NCBI GenBank assembly: GCA_032191485.1
Contig: JAVDOI010000019.1
Coordinates: 967,001-1,031,000, forward strand
Direction: 5' to 3'
DNA: 64,000 nt
Origin: Leptoclinus maculatus
Lineage: Eukaryota; Chordata; Actinopteri; Perciformes; Stichaeidae
Below, piece by piece: positions 24,268 to 37,105 of this stretch (position 1 is the stretch's first letter; each line of letters begins with the position of its first letter). The notes beneath the pieces are model-generated. The model saw only the letters and a program-made list of their open reading frames with translations. It had not been told where the DNA came from and did no database searches. A program made the position numbers and the translations under genes.

Positions 24268-26106
24268 AATCTAAAATCTGACTGAATAACGACAACAAGC
24301 AAAATGGCAATTCAATCTGATTACTACAATTAATGTATATGATTACATTAAAGTGTTTTTGGTGGTCTGAATTGAAAACGGTCACTTAAGCTCACTGTGT
24401 AATATCATTGGATTGCTCGTTTCTAAAACGATTCCCTGTCCTGTTGTAGGAAGTCGCATCGAGTTAAAACTCCAGACTCCGGCAGCTGTTGAGAGTAAAT
24501 GAACACAGGCCTCGGCCGGTACCATCAATCTGATTACACTCCGGCCCAGCTGCCTGCACTCCTGTGCTGCAGCCAAGATTCCCGCAGAGCCTCTTTTGTG
24601 GGCATAAAAAAAAAATAACAACCATTCCTGGAAATCTGTTGTTACGCAACTGCATCCCAGCAATAGATAATTGGTTAATTTGCCCTCATTCCAATGAGCC
24701 ACACACATGGTGACACATTTAGGTAGCAATTAAGAATCCGGGTTGGCATTTCTTTTGCTGCTAATTCATACCAGATGGAAAATCAAAACACTGTACTTGA
24801 AAGCCTCACTGGGTTCTTAATAGGACTTCTAGAGAGCGTTGCCTTAAGTAGCTATCGTGTTTCTATAATGCACTGGATTGTCCTCCATCCTCTGTTGCAA
24901 GCAACCAGATACCGACCTCCCCTCTCGGTCATTAGCCTTGATTAGAGCCCTGGTTTGGCTATCAGCCTACAGCAGGCCTCCCAGTACAAACACAGGCAAG
25001 GATTCATCTGAAAGACAGGACTCTTAAGCGGCAAATATTGTGCCGAGCGACTCTCTCCGCCACGCTAATGGGAGCAGCATGATCTGTGTTAGCTATTCAC
25101 GAAGCCCTTGAGCACAGTGTGGCCTGGCTTTGCTCGGTGACAATATACCGAGCAACCGGCGAGCTGGAGCAGAAGCAACGCAGCAGACTCTGTGTCAAAG
25201 AGTGGAACTTTATCACAAAGACAAGCCAGACGTTTAAAAAGCTCATATTCTTTTTATGGCAACACATGACCACGAATTATTTTCTAAGGCTGACTGCCAG
25301 TTTTTTTTTTTTAACCTGTCTACATCTTCACTGGAACAAATTCTTCAAATGCGACTGCACACAATATGATCAACTTCAACTCGGCCTCACACGCAGTCCA
25401 ATCCGCCCGCTCGTGTTTCCCGCTTTGACGCTAGATGGTGTTGAGGCTCGCTCGGAAGAAAGAGAGGAAATGCGTACCGTGTGTCGTGAGCTCGTCGCCG
25501 CCACAGCTTCTCAGTCAGACTAAACCTGGTACGACAAGCCACTGAGCTCAGGCCCGTCTCTCCCACACACACTGACACACACACTAAACACTGAAGGGAG
25601 GAGACAAGCCAGAGAGAACGAGCAAGCGAGACAATCCCAGCCTCTCTCTCTGATGAGTGCCCTTTCCTCTTTTTCTTCTTCTCCTCCTACGAGTAATTGT
25701 CCTACTTTGTAAATGTGTTACATCGTCTGTTTACTCTTCCTCAGCTTTCAGTCTGGAATCATGATCTTCCCTCTTGCTATCACCCCGTCCATAAAACTGA
25801 TTCCTTCATCTACTACTCTCTCCAAGAACCTCCCATCAGGCATTTTCGACGTACAATGCAACTCTTTCACACATGTTTGTCCGGCAAACATCATCTGACA
25901 CACGAACCAGCGAAACACCACAAAACGAGGAAGTGGTCTGTCGCCCGTTTATAAAGAGCTCGACTGAAAGCCACAATGAGGAGCTAGTGTGTTGAATTGG
26001 TGCAGGTCGGAGCACTCACACGGCTCTTCCTCATGCTCGTTTACCGAGGCCCTTCTGCGACAATAAACCGAAGTCAACGGCCCAATCTCCCGGGCCATCG
26101 TGGATG

Positions 26107-26123
26107 CCCCCCCCCCCCCCCCC
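26107..26123. repeat. Homopolymer of 17 C
   Basis: An uninterrupted C run on the plus strand. Confidence 0.9.
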
Positions 26124-27825
26124 AAAGGATGACGCATGCACGACGCAGCCGCCCTGTGACCTTATTACGGGCCCAATAACGCAAGCTTTAATGCACTCCT
26201 GTGCTACCGTTTCCATTAACCTGCTTAACTGTTTGCCACACACCGCAGAGCGGGGGGGCCGTTTAAAGCCACGTGGAATTGAGCGTACGTCGGAGAGTTT
26301 GTCATTACTGTAGACGCATTAACCAAAAGGTCGTTTGTAGAGGCAACAACACAGTCCGGCCTTCCACAGGAGTGAATAATCTGCAGAACCAGATTCAGCC
26401 GAATGGTTTCCGTGTCATCAACAAACACATGTAGTGTCCTCGGGCAAGGTGAAACTGAGGTCTGCTGTGTTTACTTTGCACAACAGAACATTTTTGTCAG
26501 TACTCTGCAATTAGGACAAAAGGGAGGGGTAGTTTATTGGCTCTAAAGAATGGTACAACATGACTGCAGCCTGCTGTGGTTCTCACCAAATTTGTCTCCA
26601 GATTGCTTGAAATATGATTTCGAACTTGGTAACTCAGTTGGTGGCAGTAAAATGTACTGTAAACATCTTGTGTGAAAACATAACATATCACATGTTGTTT
26701 TGTTTACTTATATTCCTGGCAAGTCACTTCAAAGCCACCCTCTGCTTTGGCACATTTTCTGTTTGCTAGTAGATACGTAAATGTGTCTGTTGCATTCTTT
26801 CAAGGGTGGGCTAAAGACAGGTATGACAGTGGTATCACGGAAACGCAAAATACTCTAGGGCTTTTATTGTGAAAAGTAAGGCGTGGCTCTGGTTTGCGCT
26901 GCCTTTGTAACGGCAATGAAGTTTTGCCACCCTGGTTCAGAATATGGAGTCTTTGTGTTGACTGTTTGGATGTGAGTGAAACAAGCTTTATGAGTGGAGG
27001 GCTGAAAATTAACACCTACATTTCGTCAATATTGGAAGAATCTGTTTTATTTTGAAGATGCAGTAGCTGCTGTTTCGAGTACTGAAAAGCTTACTTCAGT
27101 ACTCTGGCAATTTGTTTCTTATCAGGCCTACAAAGAAACAGTTGTAACGGAGTAATCTACATCTAGTCTGCTGAGAGGTGTGAACATGATTCACATCATG
27201 GGGTTAGATGAAATCTATCATTTGCATCTTGACAAAAAAAGGCCTGTTTCCTTGCACTGCTCCGCGGTGGCAAAGCAAGTCACCAAAACTTCCTCTTCAA
27301 GGAGACTGAAAATAGTAAAAGTCAAACATACAAACTGAATCACATTCAGAAATGTAAAGCTCATTTGCAATTTAACACTGGCCATTTTAATTAGACTAAA
27401 GAGCTCAGCTGCTGGCAGGAAACTCATGCTGAGTGCGATTCAGTCTGTGACTTTGACAACGTTTTTTCAAAGAGGAAGATATAACAAAGCACCCGTTTAT
27501 AGTAGTGAGTGTGGCAGGAGTAAAAAAAAAAAATCAGTAATTTGGTGCGGCATTATTAATTTTCTTGAGAATAGTTGCAATTCAGTTATTTTGAAAGACG
27601 CACAACATTCTAAATTAAAAGGGCACTTATTTAGTGGCTCAAACGTCCCCTACTTTAGAATGCTGAGGAGTCTCACACCCACATCAAGTATATGGAGACT
27701 GAACAAGATGTTCGTCTCATGTAGCCTTACCTGGGCTAATTAAAGCCCCGTTAAGATAGCCTGAAATGGTGCTAGACTACTTAAAGTTTGACATAAAACA
27801 CTGTGCTAAAACCCTGTGCCAGGGA

Positions 27826-28330
27826 AACTTAAACTTTATTGTTCATCGTCACATACAACTGTACACAGCACAACATAGTGACATTTCAACTTCTGCATTC
27901 AACCCATCCTAATCATTAGGGTAGTCTCTGCAATATACATCGATGTTATATCAATATCGTAATATGAGACTTAGACTTAGATTTTGGATATAGTCATTTT
28001 TAATGTTTCTTTTCTGGTTTTAAAGGCTGTATTACAGTAAAGTGACGTAATTATCTAAACATACCAGACTGTTCTAGCTGTTCTATTATTTGCCTTTACC
28101 CACACAATGAGATTCATCAAAAATCACCAATGCACCTCAATATTGAGGTATTTGGTCAGAAATATTGTGATTGTGGTTTTTTCCACATCGCCCAGCCTTA
28201 AACTTGGGCTTCAGTTTCTCACCCAAGGATACTTCGACATTCAGACAGTAGGAGCCGTGTATCGAACCGACAACCTTGTGATTAAGAGGACCAACCGCTC
28301 TATCCCCCTGAGCCACAGCCGTCCCCAAAA
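27826..28330. repeat. Composite interspersed repeat, split by a second element
   Basis: The left part (27,826-27,920) reads aaactttattgttcatcgtc and attcaacccatcctaatcat. The right part (28,200-28,330) reads ttctcacccaaggatacttc, gtatcgaaccgacaaccttg and cccctgagccacagccg. I recall both as parts of one frequent fish repeat. Between them lies about 270 bp that in reverse complement starts ggctgggcgatgtgg and ends with cgatattgatataacatcga, the texture of a separate small DNA element. So one repeat appears inserted in another. Confidence 0.55.
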
Positions 28331-29090
28331 CACCACAAACAAACAAGCATCACGATCCAATAAAGCACACAGACTGCTTATGCGAACATCCCATAAACAA
28401 GAAGCGAGGCTATCAGATAAAAATATACAATAAACGGGTTGTTTGATTTCGTACAATTTATTTATCTATTATTATTCTTTATTTTTGCAGCTCAAACAAT
28501 TCAGATTTCGACTTCACTTCTTGGGAATTTAAGCTTTCATATTTCAATATACATCAACATTAACCGGTAGAAAAATTTGTTTATGTTTTGCCATATCGCC
28601 AAGACGCATTCAGAATAAATTTTATGTCTGGCATATTCCACAGTATAATATCTCATTCATGCTCAGAGAAATGCACTGCTGCATTTTTCCTCCATCCTTG
28701 GGAGGAAAACATAACAGAAAAAAGTACATCATCCGCCTACAGTATATGACATTCTGTACACAGTGGGTACTACTCTATATCGGACTATAAAGTACCTGCA
28801 CATAATAGCTACAGGATAGACTTGTAAAAGAGGACACATATAATACACCATGTCAGACACGATTGCCTCTTCTCAGCATTGAAGCCAGCGGAAGACATAC
28901 TTCATCATAAGTGTGGCCAGTCAGCTGACACACAATATATTACCCTCCTCGAGCCAAACTCCAAGAGACACGTGTGTGTATGTGTGTGTTCATGTGCGCA
29001 CTGATCAATTCACACCAGAGGAAAAACAGAGCTTAGTGTGATTTAAACAATTCCTAAAGGATCCTATTTTAAAAAGCAATACTTTAAGGG

Positions 29091-29299
<209 letters not shown>

Positions 29300-29859
29300 G
29301 ATGGCTGCCTTCAAATCAATAGCCCCCCCACCACCTCGACATTTTCTGTCAGAAGACACTCCACTCAAGGTTCTCCACAGCACTTGGTTAAATCCTGGAG
29401 AAAAAAAAATCGGCAACCTCCCCCACATCGTCTAATGTTCCCTTTGTCAAGTCTTTTTTACAGTTCCTGTATACTTCCAGACTTTTCATTTGCACTTGTT
29501 CCGCGTCGGAGGCCAAGCTTAAGCCGTGGAGAATAAGTTTGCTCTTCCGGTTTACTTTAGTAGTGAGAATGTGTCTCATCAGCCCGTGCCGTCAGCTCGG
29601 TTCTGTCAACAGCACCCCGGGTCCCACTACTGATGTGCAGAAGCTGATGCAGCCTCGGCTTCTCACTCCCTAAGAGCAGCCTGAAGCCAATTTTCACCTC
29701 TGGCTTCTTTCATTTTTTCTGTTGCTCGGTGAAAAAAAGACATTAAACCTACTTTGATTCACTGTTTCACTGTGTGAAAAAACAGAACATGAACACTTCC
29801 AAGGAGGTGACAACTTTTCTTAGGTGCTCTAGATATGGCAAGTTGAACAAAAGTGGATG

Positions 29860-30225
29860 CAACTGCTAATTCATTTACAACTATCCATCCAATAGTAGAC
29901 ATTTAACTCCTCAACACAAATGTCAACCTCAGGGTGGCGCTAGAGGAAAAGTCAAAAGTCAAAAAGTCAAAAGTCAGAAGGCATTCAGGGGAACCACGCA
30001 TTTCTTTACCAAATGTTGTGCCACCTGATTATGCAAATGTTGAGATGTTTTACTGTGAGGCTTTTGACCTGCTGGAGGAACTTGATAAAAAGTCATTGGA
30101 TCACCAAAGTCATGAGCATAAATTGTCTGTGGACCATGAATATCTGTCCAGAATTTCAGGGCAATCCATCCAGTAGCAGTTGAGATCTTTCCATCCGGAC
30201 CAAAGGTTTAGAACCGACTTTTGAC
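29860..30225. repeat. Teleost interspersed repeat, GTTAGCATGCTAAC family, copy 2 (3' module)
   Basis: It reads catttaactcctcaacacaa, atgtcaacctcagggtggcg, ggatcaccaaagtcatgag, ggaccatgaatatctgtcc and ggcaatccatccagtagcag, matching the second half of the copy at 14,500-14,850. A tandem agtcaaaagtcaaa lies inside. An 80-codon frame here is chance. Confidence 0.6.
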
Positions 30226-31925
30226 AACATTAAACTTTGTCTGTAGGCTAGAGAACAACAAAGCAGGAAATAACATCAACACGATTAAAACAGACCAAAA
30301 AAAATGAACTACTCAGCCTACTACTTATGGTAGATGCACAAACATCAAGGAAAAAGGACCAAATCAAGTCAACACAGTCGGGCAGGCGAAGCGCTGTGCT
30401 CGGAACAAAAGTTGCAGTTGGAACGTGGTGCCAGGTGGAAACCAGAGGTTAGTCTCAGTAATCATTCATATCGGTTTGGATTTTCATGCTGATGATTTAT
30501 TGAGACGTGGAGGGCTTCCTGACACGCATGGAAGGAGTCTATTTAGGGGACACACCATTTGTCGATTTTTATTACGAAAGTAATCTTGGCCTCCAGACTG
30601 TCGATATATAGGCCTTTATGTGCCGTAAGCAAGAAGAGATGCACACTTGGGCAATTCTTTACACTTTTATTCATAAAGAACTCAAACTCTGGCATACGAA
30701 GGCTCAATCGTGAACCTTCTGGACGCATTGTGAGTCTCATTATGTTTGATGCTAACTGGTTTGTGGTTTGTGGCGTAGTTGCGTCAGATGGGAATGGTAC
30801 CCATGTTGCTCCTGGGGGATTGCAATGACTACATTTTTAAAAACATTTATGAGAGAGACTTGAGCTTATCTTGGAGCTTCTCGTCTTGTACTGTTGGCAA
30901 CTGTAAAGCACCTCTGGAACAAATGGGGGAGGATGAGCCTGGCCAAAGGGGCAATTCAACAGCCACCGAGGATGAACGTTTTTTTTTTTCTAATTCAGCC
31001 GCTCAAATCCTCTCAGACAGTGATCCCCTTGTCACAGATCCTGTGTCCTTACCTCTAAGCTACCCCAAACCCATTGTTGGAGTGCATAATGTCCGTCTAT
31101 GTGCCTTTTCACTGCGGTCTATTTGGAACAGCAGGTCACCAGCTCTTTCATTACAGTATATACAATGCAAATGACAGCAGACTGAATGCTGGCTGCCATA
31201 AACCTTTCCTGAAGCGTCTCCTGACTGTGAGGATGTCAGAGCACCAGACACCTGGCGTGCTTCCCAGAGCCTTTCATCCCGCGTTGGGGGCAATCATCTC
31301 TACCGACGGGCTCTTTTTTAGAAAACAGCAGGACCGGACAACTACACATTACGTCCCATAGCCCGAGTCTCACACCGTCCCGGCACTGCGGGTGCCCAAA
31401 AGGTGTGATCAAGTGATAACGCAATGGCCCGGAGAGAGGTACACATTTGTCAAATTCAATTAAATCAAAAAGAAAGCATTCAAAAGACACAGTAGATCCA
31501 CCGACGTGGCTTTCAAATCAATTCATGCATCAGCAGTTTCATTATGCGGCCACTGAAATAGGCTGTGGAGGAGGCGGGGGGAGGAATTAGCTCGCACTAC
31601 TAGCAGACATGGAGTGTTATTAAAACTCACTCCCACTCTCAGCAAAGACTCAAAGAAGTAGGAAAGGGCTTTTAGCTCGGCTCCCATTCGATCCCATTGT
31701 GTGTCACTGTCTGCGGAGGCCCGTGGGAGAGATGGCCGGAACCGTTATCACCCTCGTTATCTGCAATTATAATTGCCCTCCTGCTCGCTGCAAAAATGGC
31801 TACTGGGGATTTTTGATGAAGGTGAAATGAAAGGGCAGAATCCCTCTCCTGAGAGCTGAGAGAAGTGGTATTCTATGTGTGGGTGAGTGAATGGGTGCAT
31901 GCTGTCTGAAGGTTAATTTAGAACA

Positions 31926-32100
31926 GGGGTCCCCAACCTTTTATGAGACCGAGAACTACCCGAAGGGTAAAGAGTAATATGGAGGACTAGTTGTAATATA
32001 ATCTATAATATACATTTTCTTGGTTTACTTTTAAATAAAATAATCCATTTAATGGGCTACCAGTATTAATAGACTGTAGAAGTTCACTGATTATGGTTAA
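31926..32100. repeat. hAT-like element, left end only
   Basis: It starts CAGGGGTCCCCAACCTTTT, a typical hAT (Charlie-type) terminal repeat. No matching right end GGTTGGGGACCCCTG was found nearby, so the copy is truncated or rearranged. The boundary on the right is arbitrary. Confidence 0.4.
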
Positions 32101-32962
32101 TGATTCCTCACAATCATTAATAATAGTTTATCAAGTGATCATAGGAAAACACAGACGCTATACTTATATTTAAACATGCACAAAATATCCCATTTGTCAT
32201 ATTTATTATACACAAAAATGTGTCCACCAAAGCAGTTCTTCCCAGCTGACGCTTCTGACGCTGGGAGCGCTTTCAGCCGAGAGCTTTGGTTGCATCTGGT
32301 TGCTATGATATGGAATATATGCGGAAGGAAAGAATGTGCGGCCCGGGGTTAAGTATTTGCTCTGGGTGAAGGGGAGGCGGACGCATGTGGGGAGAGTGGA
32401 AGGACCTACCGGTCTATGTGGTATTGGTCCTGCCCCTCCCAGCGTATCCCTGACCCTGAGTGACTTAGTTTATAGTTTGCTTATTGGTCCCTGTTCGCAG
32501 GGTGGTGCCCCTTTATTATTAATAATCGTTAATAATTTTACTGACATTAATAATTCTATTGATATCAATAATTTAGTTTTTATATATGCTGATAACTCAA
32601 ACACGCTCCTTTTCGTTCCCAACAGTGTGTTTCCTCTCTTTTAAGGTCAATGAGATGAAGACAAAAGTGTTTCCTTTGTTTGTTTCTATTTTTGTAAAAT
32701 TCTAAAACCAAACGATCTACAAAAAACATAAAAAACTAAACTTCAAATAATGAAACTTCACTTTATAAAGTCAAAATTGTGACAGTGCAGATCTTTTTCA
32801 TTTTAAAGCTGCGGTTTCCACTCGTATGGCACTATCAACCTGCAACACCAAACAGGAAGTAGCAGCAACTTAACATTGTTGTGCATAACAAAGAACATGT
32901 GGATGACTGTGCCCTTTTGATTTTCAGTGTTCTTTCATCACCATTTTTGTTACTATGAAGTA

Positions 32963-33040
32963 GGGCTGCACAATATGAGGAAAATATGCGATAACGTAAC
33001 GATGTAACTTGCAATTAATAACCGATATTCAAGTGTACTT
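32963..33040. repeat. Small DNA element fragment (TAGGGCTGCACAATAT)
   Basis: It starts tagggctgcacaatatgagg followed by a tgcgataacg phrase, like the termini of non-autonomous elements common in fish genomes. The right end is not seen. Confidence 0.4.
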
Positions 33041-33245
33041 CAGTTCTGTCTTTCTGCTGCTTTCAGTGGCACGTTAGCACCTTAAATTAATCAAGGTTCA
33101 AAGAGTGTAGCAGTTACAAGGACCTATTACCATTTCAAAGCACCATAATGTTTGTTTTTTAATGTGTTCCCGATTGTTGAATGAGCAGGTTGTTGGCTAT
33201 CTTCTTCTTGTGGGACTAGCTGCATATGCGAGTGTGTTGACTCAC

Positions 33246-33343
33246 CAAGGTTTTCTCAGGCTCCTGCTGGGACTCTGAGGAGGACTCCATGGTTGTGTTG
33301 AACCAGAGTCAGGCCTGTCAGCGCTGCTCTGACAACTGCATAT
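33246..33343 (-). CDS. osbpl8: osbpl8 exon 2 with start codon (CDS 33,246-33,290; partial gene)
   Basis: The minus strand shows a textbook acceptor (ctctgcttctccctcctaacag), 53 bases of 5' UTR and an ATG at 33,290 in excellent context (A at -3, G at +4). Then come 15 codons, MESSSESQQEPEKTL, and the donor TTG|gtgagt in phase 0. An in-frame TGA lies seven codons upstream of the ATG, so translation must start here. The motif EPEKTL parallels EPDRTSL at the same place in human ORP8 (MEGGLADGEPDRTSLLGD). Phase 0 does not fit the 12,902 exon directly (a stop would follow), but the microexon at 13,783-13,819 bridges them. A transcript skipping that microexon would make this a short upstream frame and favour the MSQRQ start. 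Confidence 0.8.
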
Positions 33344-33949
33344 CTGTTAGGAGGGAGAAGCAGAGTGTTACCACAACAGTGCAACATAGGTTTCATTTCT
33401 TCCACTTCAATATGTTCATCATTTGGTCCCTCTACGTTTATTTTCTGCCTTGGAATAGCACTAGGTTTTAAAAAAATACCCTTTAACCTCACGTGGGACG
33501 GCTAGCTCGCCATCATGCCGACTTATCTATCCCATTTGAGAACGAACAGACAGCACCGGCTGTTTTCCAACACACAAGCACGACGAAAGATTTCCCTCAT
33601 TTCTGTTATTATATACGAATGCAGCAGAAACCTGCTCACCATTCCCCGCTGCCTTTTGTCTCCACCCGAACAAAGGTGGTGTAGCTCCAGGCCTTTAATA
33701 AACAGCCTGTTTCTAGTGCGAGCAGGAGAGGGTGGAGAACAAGCCAGCGATGTCTGCTCCTTTTCCTGAAAAATCCATTCCTTCAAGTCTATATTTTTCT
33801 GTCTGGCCTCAGCTTGTTTTCCCTCTTGAAGTCTTGGAGCGTGACACGGTTTTCAACCTTCATCTATCCAAGGAAGGTTTCTGCTGGCTGCTCCACTGAC
33901 CTGCTGGGAAGTTACTTTGATGGCCTCATCTGCTGATTTTTTGCAATAG

Positions 33950-35075
33950 TAGAGGTGAATTAATTAATTGATTTATCGATTATTCGATCGACAGAAAATG
34001 AATAGGGAACTATTTTGATAATTGATTTATCATTTAAGTAAAAAAATGTCCAATTATTTCCAGCTTCTGCTTCTCTTTGTTTAAAGAATTGTTAGTAGAT
34101 GAGTAGATTACATACAAAGTCTATGCACAGATGCGATGAGACTGGAGTGACGCAAATTTTCGATGGCGCGGTGCGATTGACGCAAATTTCCCTCGAGTTG
34201 AAATTTTTCAACATGGGCGAAAAAAATGGTGCGACGCTGCGGCGTGATAGCCTATCAGCGTTGAGATGCTCCTCCTGTCATCACTGACGTCCTGCCATTG
34301 TTGAATCAGGAAACAAATACTGTAGCCATCTGTGTTCACCCAGAGCTCTACGATACCTCATATCAGTAGAGACCAAACTGTGTATAAATGTGTGTGTGTA
34401 AACCATATGGTACTAACAATGAAAAAGACGCTGCCGTATTTCCGCCTAGATGACGTTATTTTGAGTGTTGATGGAGCTGCTACAGTGTTAGCATAGAATA
34501 GCACCGATCAATCCAAGCGCCATTGAGAAGTATTTTTAAAGTTATTTGCTTGTTGTCTTGCGGAGAGAACTTACAAAACATGAATTCAAACTTTTTACAA
34601 ATCTGCATCATTACGTAGTTATTTCGGCATCCTTTTTGTCTGTTTATTGCAGTTAAATCTGTTTATTTTGTGTTCATAGAGCTGTAGTAAACAGCCGACG
34701 TGTGGCTTGCTAGACACAGTGAATACACCTCGATGAAATCCACAGAGCTCCTCCAGATGATGTTATGAACCCAGACAAGAAGGCGTTTAGTTTCCCGGGA
34801 TACCTGGGACTTCCACAACAAGTACTAAGCAGAAATAGAGGTCATCTCTTCCGTGGTTGATGGCGGAAATAAATGTCTTAAGTTAATAACGGCTTCCAGG
34901 GCGATAAGCCACTCCCCCTCTCCGGCACGTCTTGCGTGAATGGCGCGATTCACGCGAATGACCACAAATGGTCCCCTGCGAGTAAAGCAGCGCGAATGAT
35001 GCCATTCCACCAAACGTTTGGTGTGAACGCACCTTAACTTTAATTAGAGTAATCGTTAGTTGTAGCTAGGGCTGC
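33950..35075. repeat. Nested DNA-transposon remnants
   Basis: The outer element reads gatttatcgattattcgatc, gacagaaaatgaatagggaa and tattttgataattgatttat at the left (33,955-34,080). At the right it reads agtaatcgttagttgtagc (35,049-35,067), the ends of a widespread fish repeat. Between them about 0.93 kb (34,105-35,037) has CpG-rich ends: tggcgcggtgcgattgacgc at the left, and ggcgcgattcacgcgaatga with ggtgtgaacgcacc at the right. This is the texture of a PIF-Harbinger-like element. Clean terminal repeats could not be paired by eye. Confidence 0.4.
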
Positions 35076-36846
35076 ACAAGTAACCAAATATGAATCGGGA
35101 TCATGATTTTGGCTTCCCGCAATTAAATGTTCGACTGCGTCATTTACGTTTAACATACGTGCTCCTCTCAGAAAATTCTGCCGCATATGAAATCAAACGC
35201 TTCCTAAATGAACAGCCAGCCACCAGGCGGCGATCCAGATGTTGTGACTTCACTTTTGGGGAAGTGTTGTGCCGCCGTGCATTCATCCTACAGTGGAAGC
35301 CTGATTGCTGCGGCTACAGTCCAGAGCAGCAGAGTAACACACTGTAGAGCAGATGGGCAAAACAAAAACACACGGAATAAAGGTGAAGAAGAATCTTATT
35401 TTAGGTCTTATTTTGATGTAAAGGTTTGTTAATTAGCCCTTGAATGGTCAAAATCGTTTTGCTCTCCATGCAGTCGCTGCACAAGCACACAATAAAACAC
35501 AGGCCTGACCCAACTGTCCGCCACTGTAATGCCACTAATGCCAACACTAAACCAAATCCTCAACATCAGTTTATGAACAAGTGGGGCCATCTGTTAATTA
35601 CATTCTATGCTTCCGGGGAGATTATTCTGGGTGGAGCAGCTGCCTGCCAACACGTGGTCCTTCTGACAATGCTTTTAAGATTATGGGAGACAGCCACTTG
35701 TGCGGATTGCTGTTTTGTGTGGATATATTAATGGTATGAACTCTGTGGACACAACTGAGATGACACCTTGTCGGACTATGTGGCCACGAGAGGCCACCTG
35801 AGAAAGACGGACTACTGTGAGTTGAGGGTTGACACTGCAGATGCCCTCTCTTTGTAATATGTTGTCGACAGCAGCAAACAGTATTAAATTGGCTCAATTA
35901 GGAATTGAGAACTCAAACAGTGCAAATGTATGCTTTAATAACGCACACATGCCCCTCCCACCCCCCGAAGTGGTCAGATTAAGAAGCAAACCAAGGAGAA
36001 TTTGGTCGTACAAGAGCATATCGACCGACCAATAGACCAACTGACCCCAAATTGTCAGCCCGAGCAGCATTTAGGGAAAAGCTCGGCAGCTTTTCCAGAG
36101 TTTCCATGAGTTTCCTTTGAAAGGTGCCAAGAAGGTAGTAGAGGGAAGCAAGCTCTAGGAGACTCTTGAGAGACAAATAGTGCCTAATATCAGACGAGGA
36201 CATCCGGACAAGGTCACCAAACCCCGCCCCCCGTCATTCTACCAATGTAATGCTCCAGCGCTCCAACAGCCTCTTGGCTCCGGCCGGCACACACACTTCA
36301 TCTGGCCTCGAGTCTCAAGGACCCCGTCACGCTGAGACAGATGCTTTCCACTCTTTCTCAAAACCAGCTTTACCAATCAGTCCAGGACTCGGCCTGGAGC
36401 AGGGGCCGCACAGCTGAGGCGGGGAAACAACACAGAAATCAAGGCCCGCGACTAGCGGTGTAAGGTAGACTATTTATTTTGTTCCTTGTCATCTTTTGCT
36501 GCTATTATTATATACAGTCTCTGAAGTAGCGATGACAACTGATGTCCCTCTGGGATACGTTTAGTGTTTTTTTTCTCATCACCGGGTGTAGAGTTAGCTC
36601 TGGGCCACTGACTTACATTTTTCGTATTTAGTTGACACTCCATGAGCAACATATGCTTCACCCTCTGCTCCAGTTTATTTTTAGGATGACTAAATACACA
36701 TTAGCTCTGACGTTGCCCTAAATAAGCAGCTTCCCTCATGGGGACATGGCATGGATCGAAAACATTTTTTGTTTTTGAGTGAGACGTCTCGACAGCTTTT
36801 GGATGGAATGCTATTACATTTTAGTACAGATGTTCATGCTTGATTT

Positions 36847-36861
36847 AAAAAAAAAAAAAAA
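36847..36861. repeat. Poly(A) run
   Basis: A run of about 15 A residues. Confidence 0.7.
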
Positions 36862-36984
36862 AGAAACGAAAAATGCATCCAATATTTTCTGTTTAAGATC
36901 AAATAAAATGCACAACTAATGGTATTCCCCATGAGTCTCGGCTGCACTTTGTGTTTGGTGCTAATTATCAAATGTTTGCATGGT

Positions 36985-37105
36985 AACAATCCTAAACAAA
37001 GAGTTTAATGGTAAACATTATACAAGCATAACATCTGTATGGTAGCATGTTAGCCTGCTGATGTTAGCATTTAGCTAAGCGCTGTGCCCAAGTATACAGC
37101 GACTC
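36985..37105. repeat. Teleost interspersed repeat, GTTAGCATGCTAAC family, copy 3 fragment
   Basis: It reads gtagcatgttagcctgctga, tgttagcatttagctaagcg and ctgtgcccaagtatacagc, the start of the family seen at 14,500. Confidence 0.5.

Noticed and set aside
25086..25523. 145-codon plus-strand frame
   Set aside because: No homology recognised, mixed composition, and it lies within osbpl8 intron 2. A chance frame is the simplest explanation.
26044..26078. Possible 35-nt minus-strand exon (tcgcag acceptor, CCGT|gtgagt donor)
   Set aside because: Its length does not give the 3n+1 needed to bridge the osbpl8 coding exons, and no homology is seen. The 13,783-13,819 microexon fits instead.
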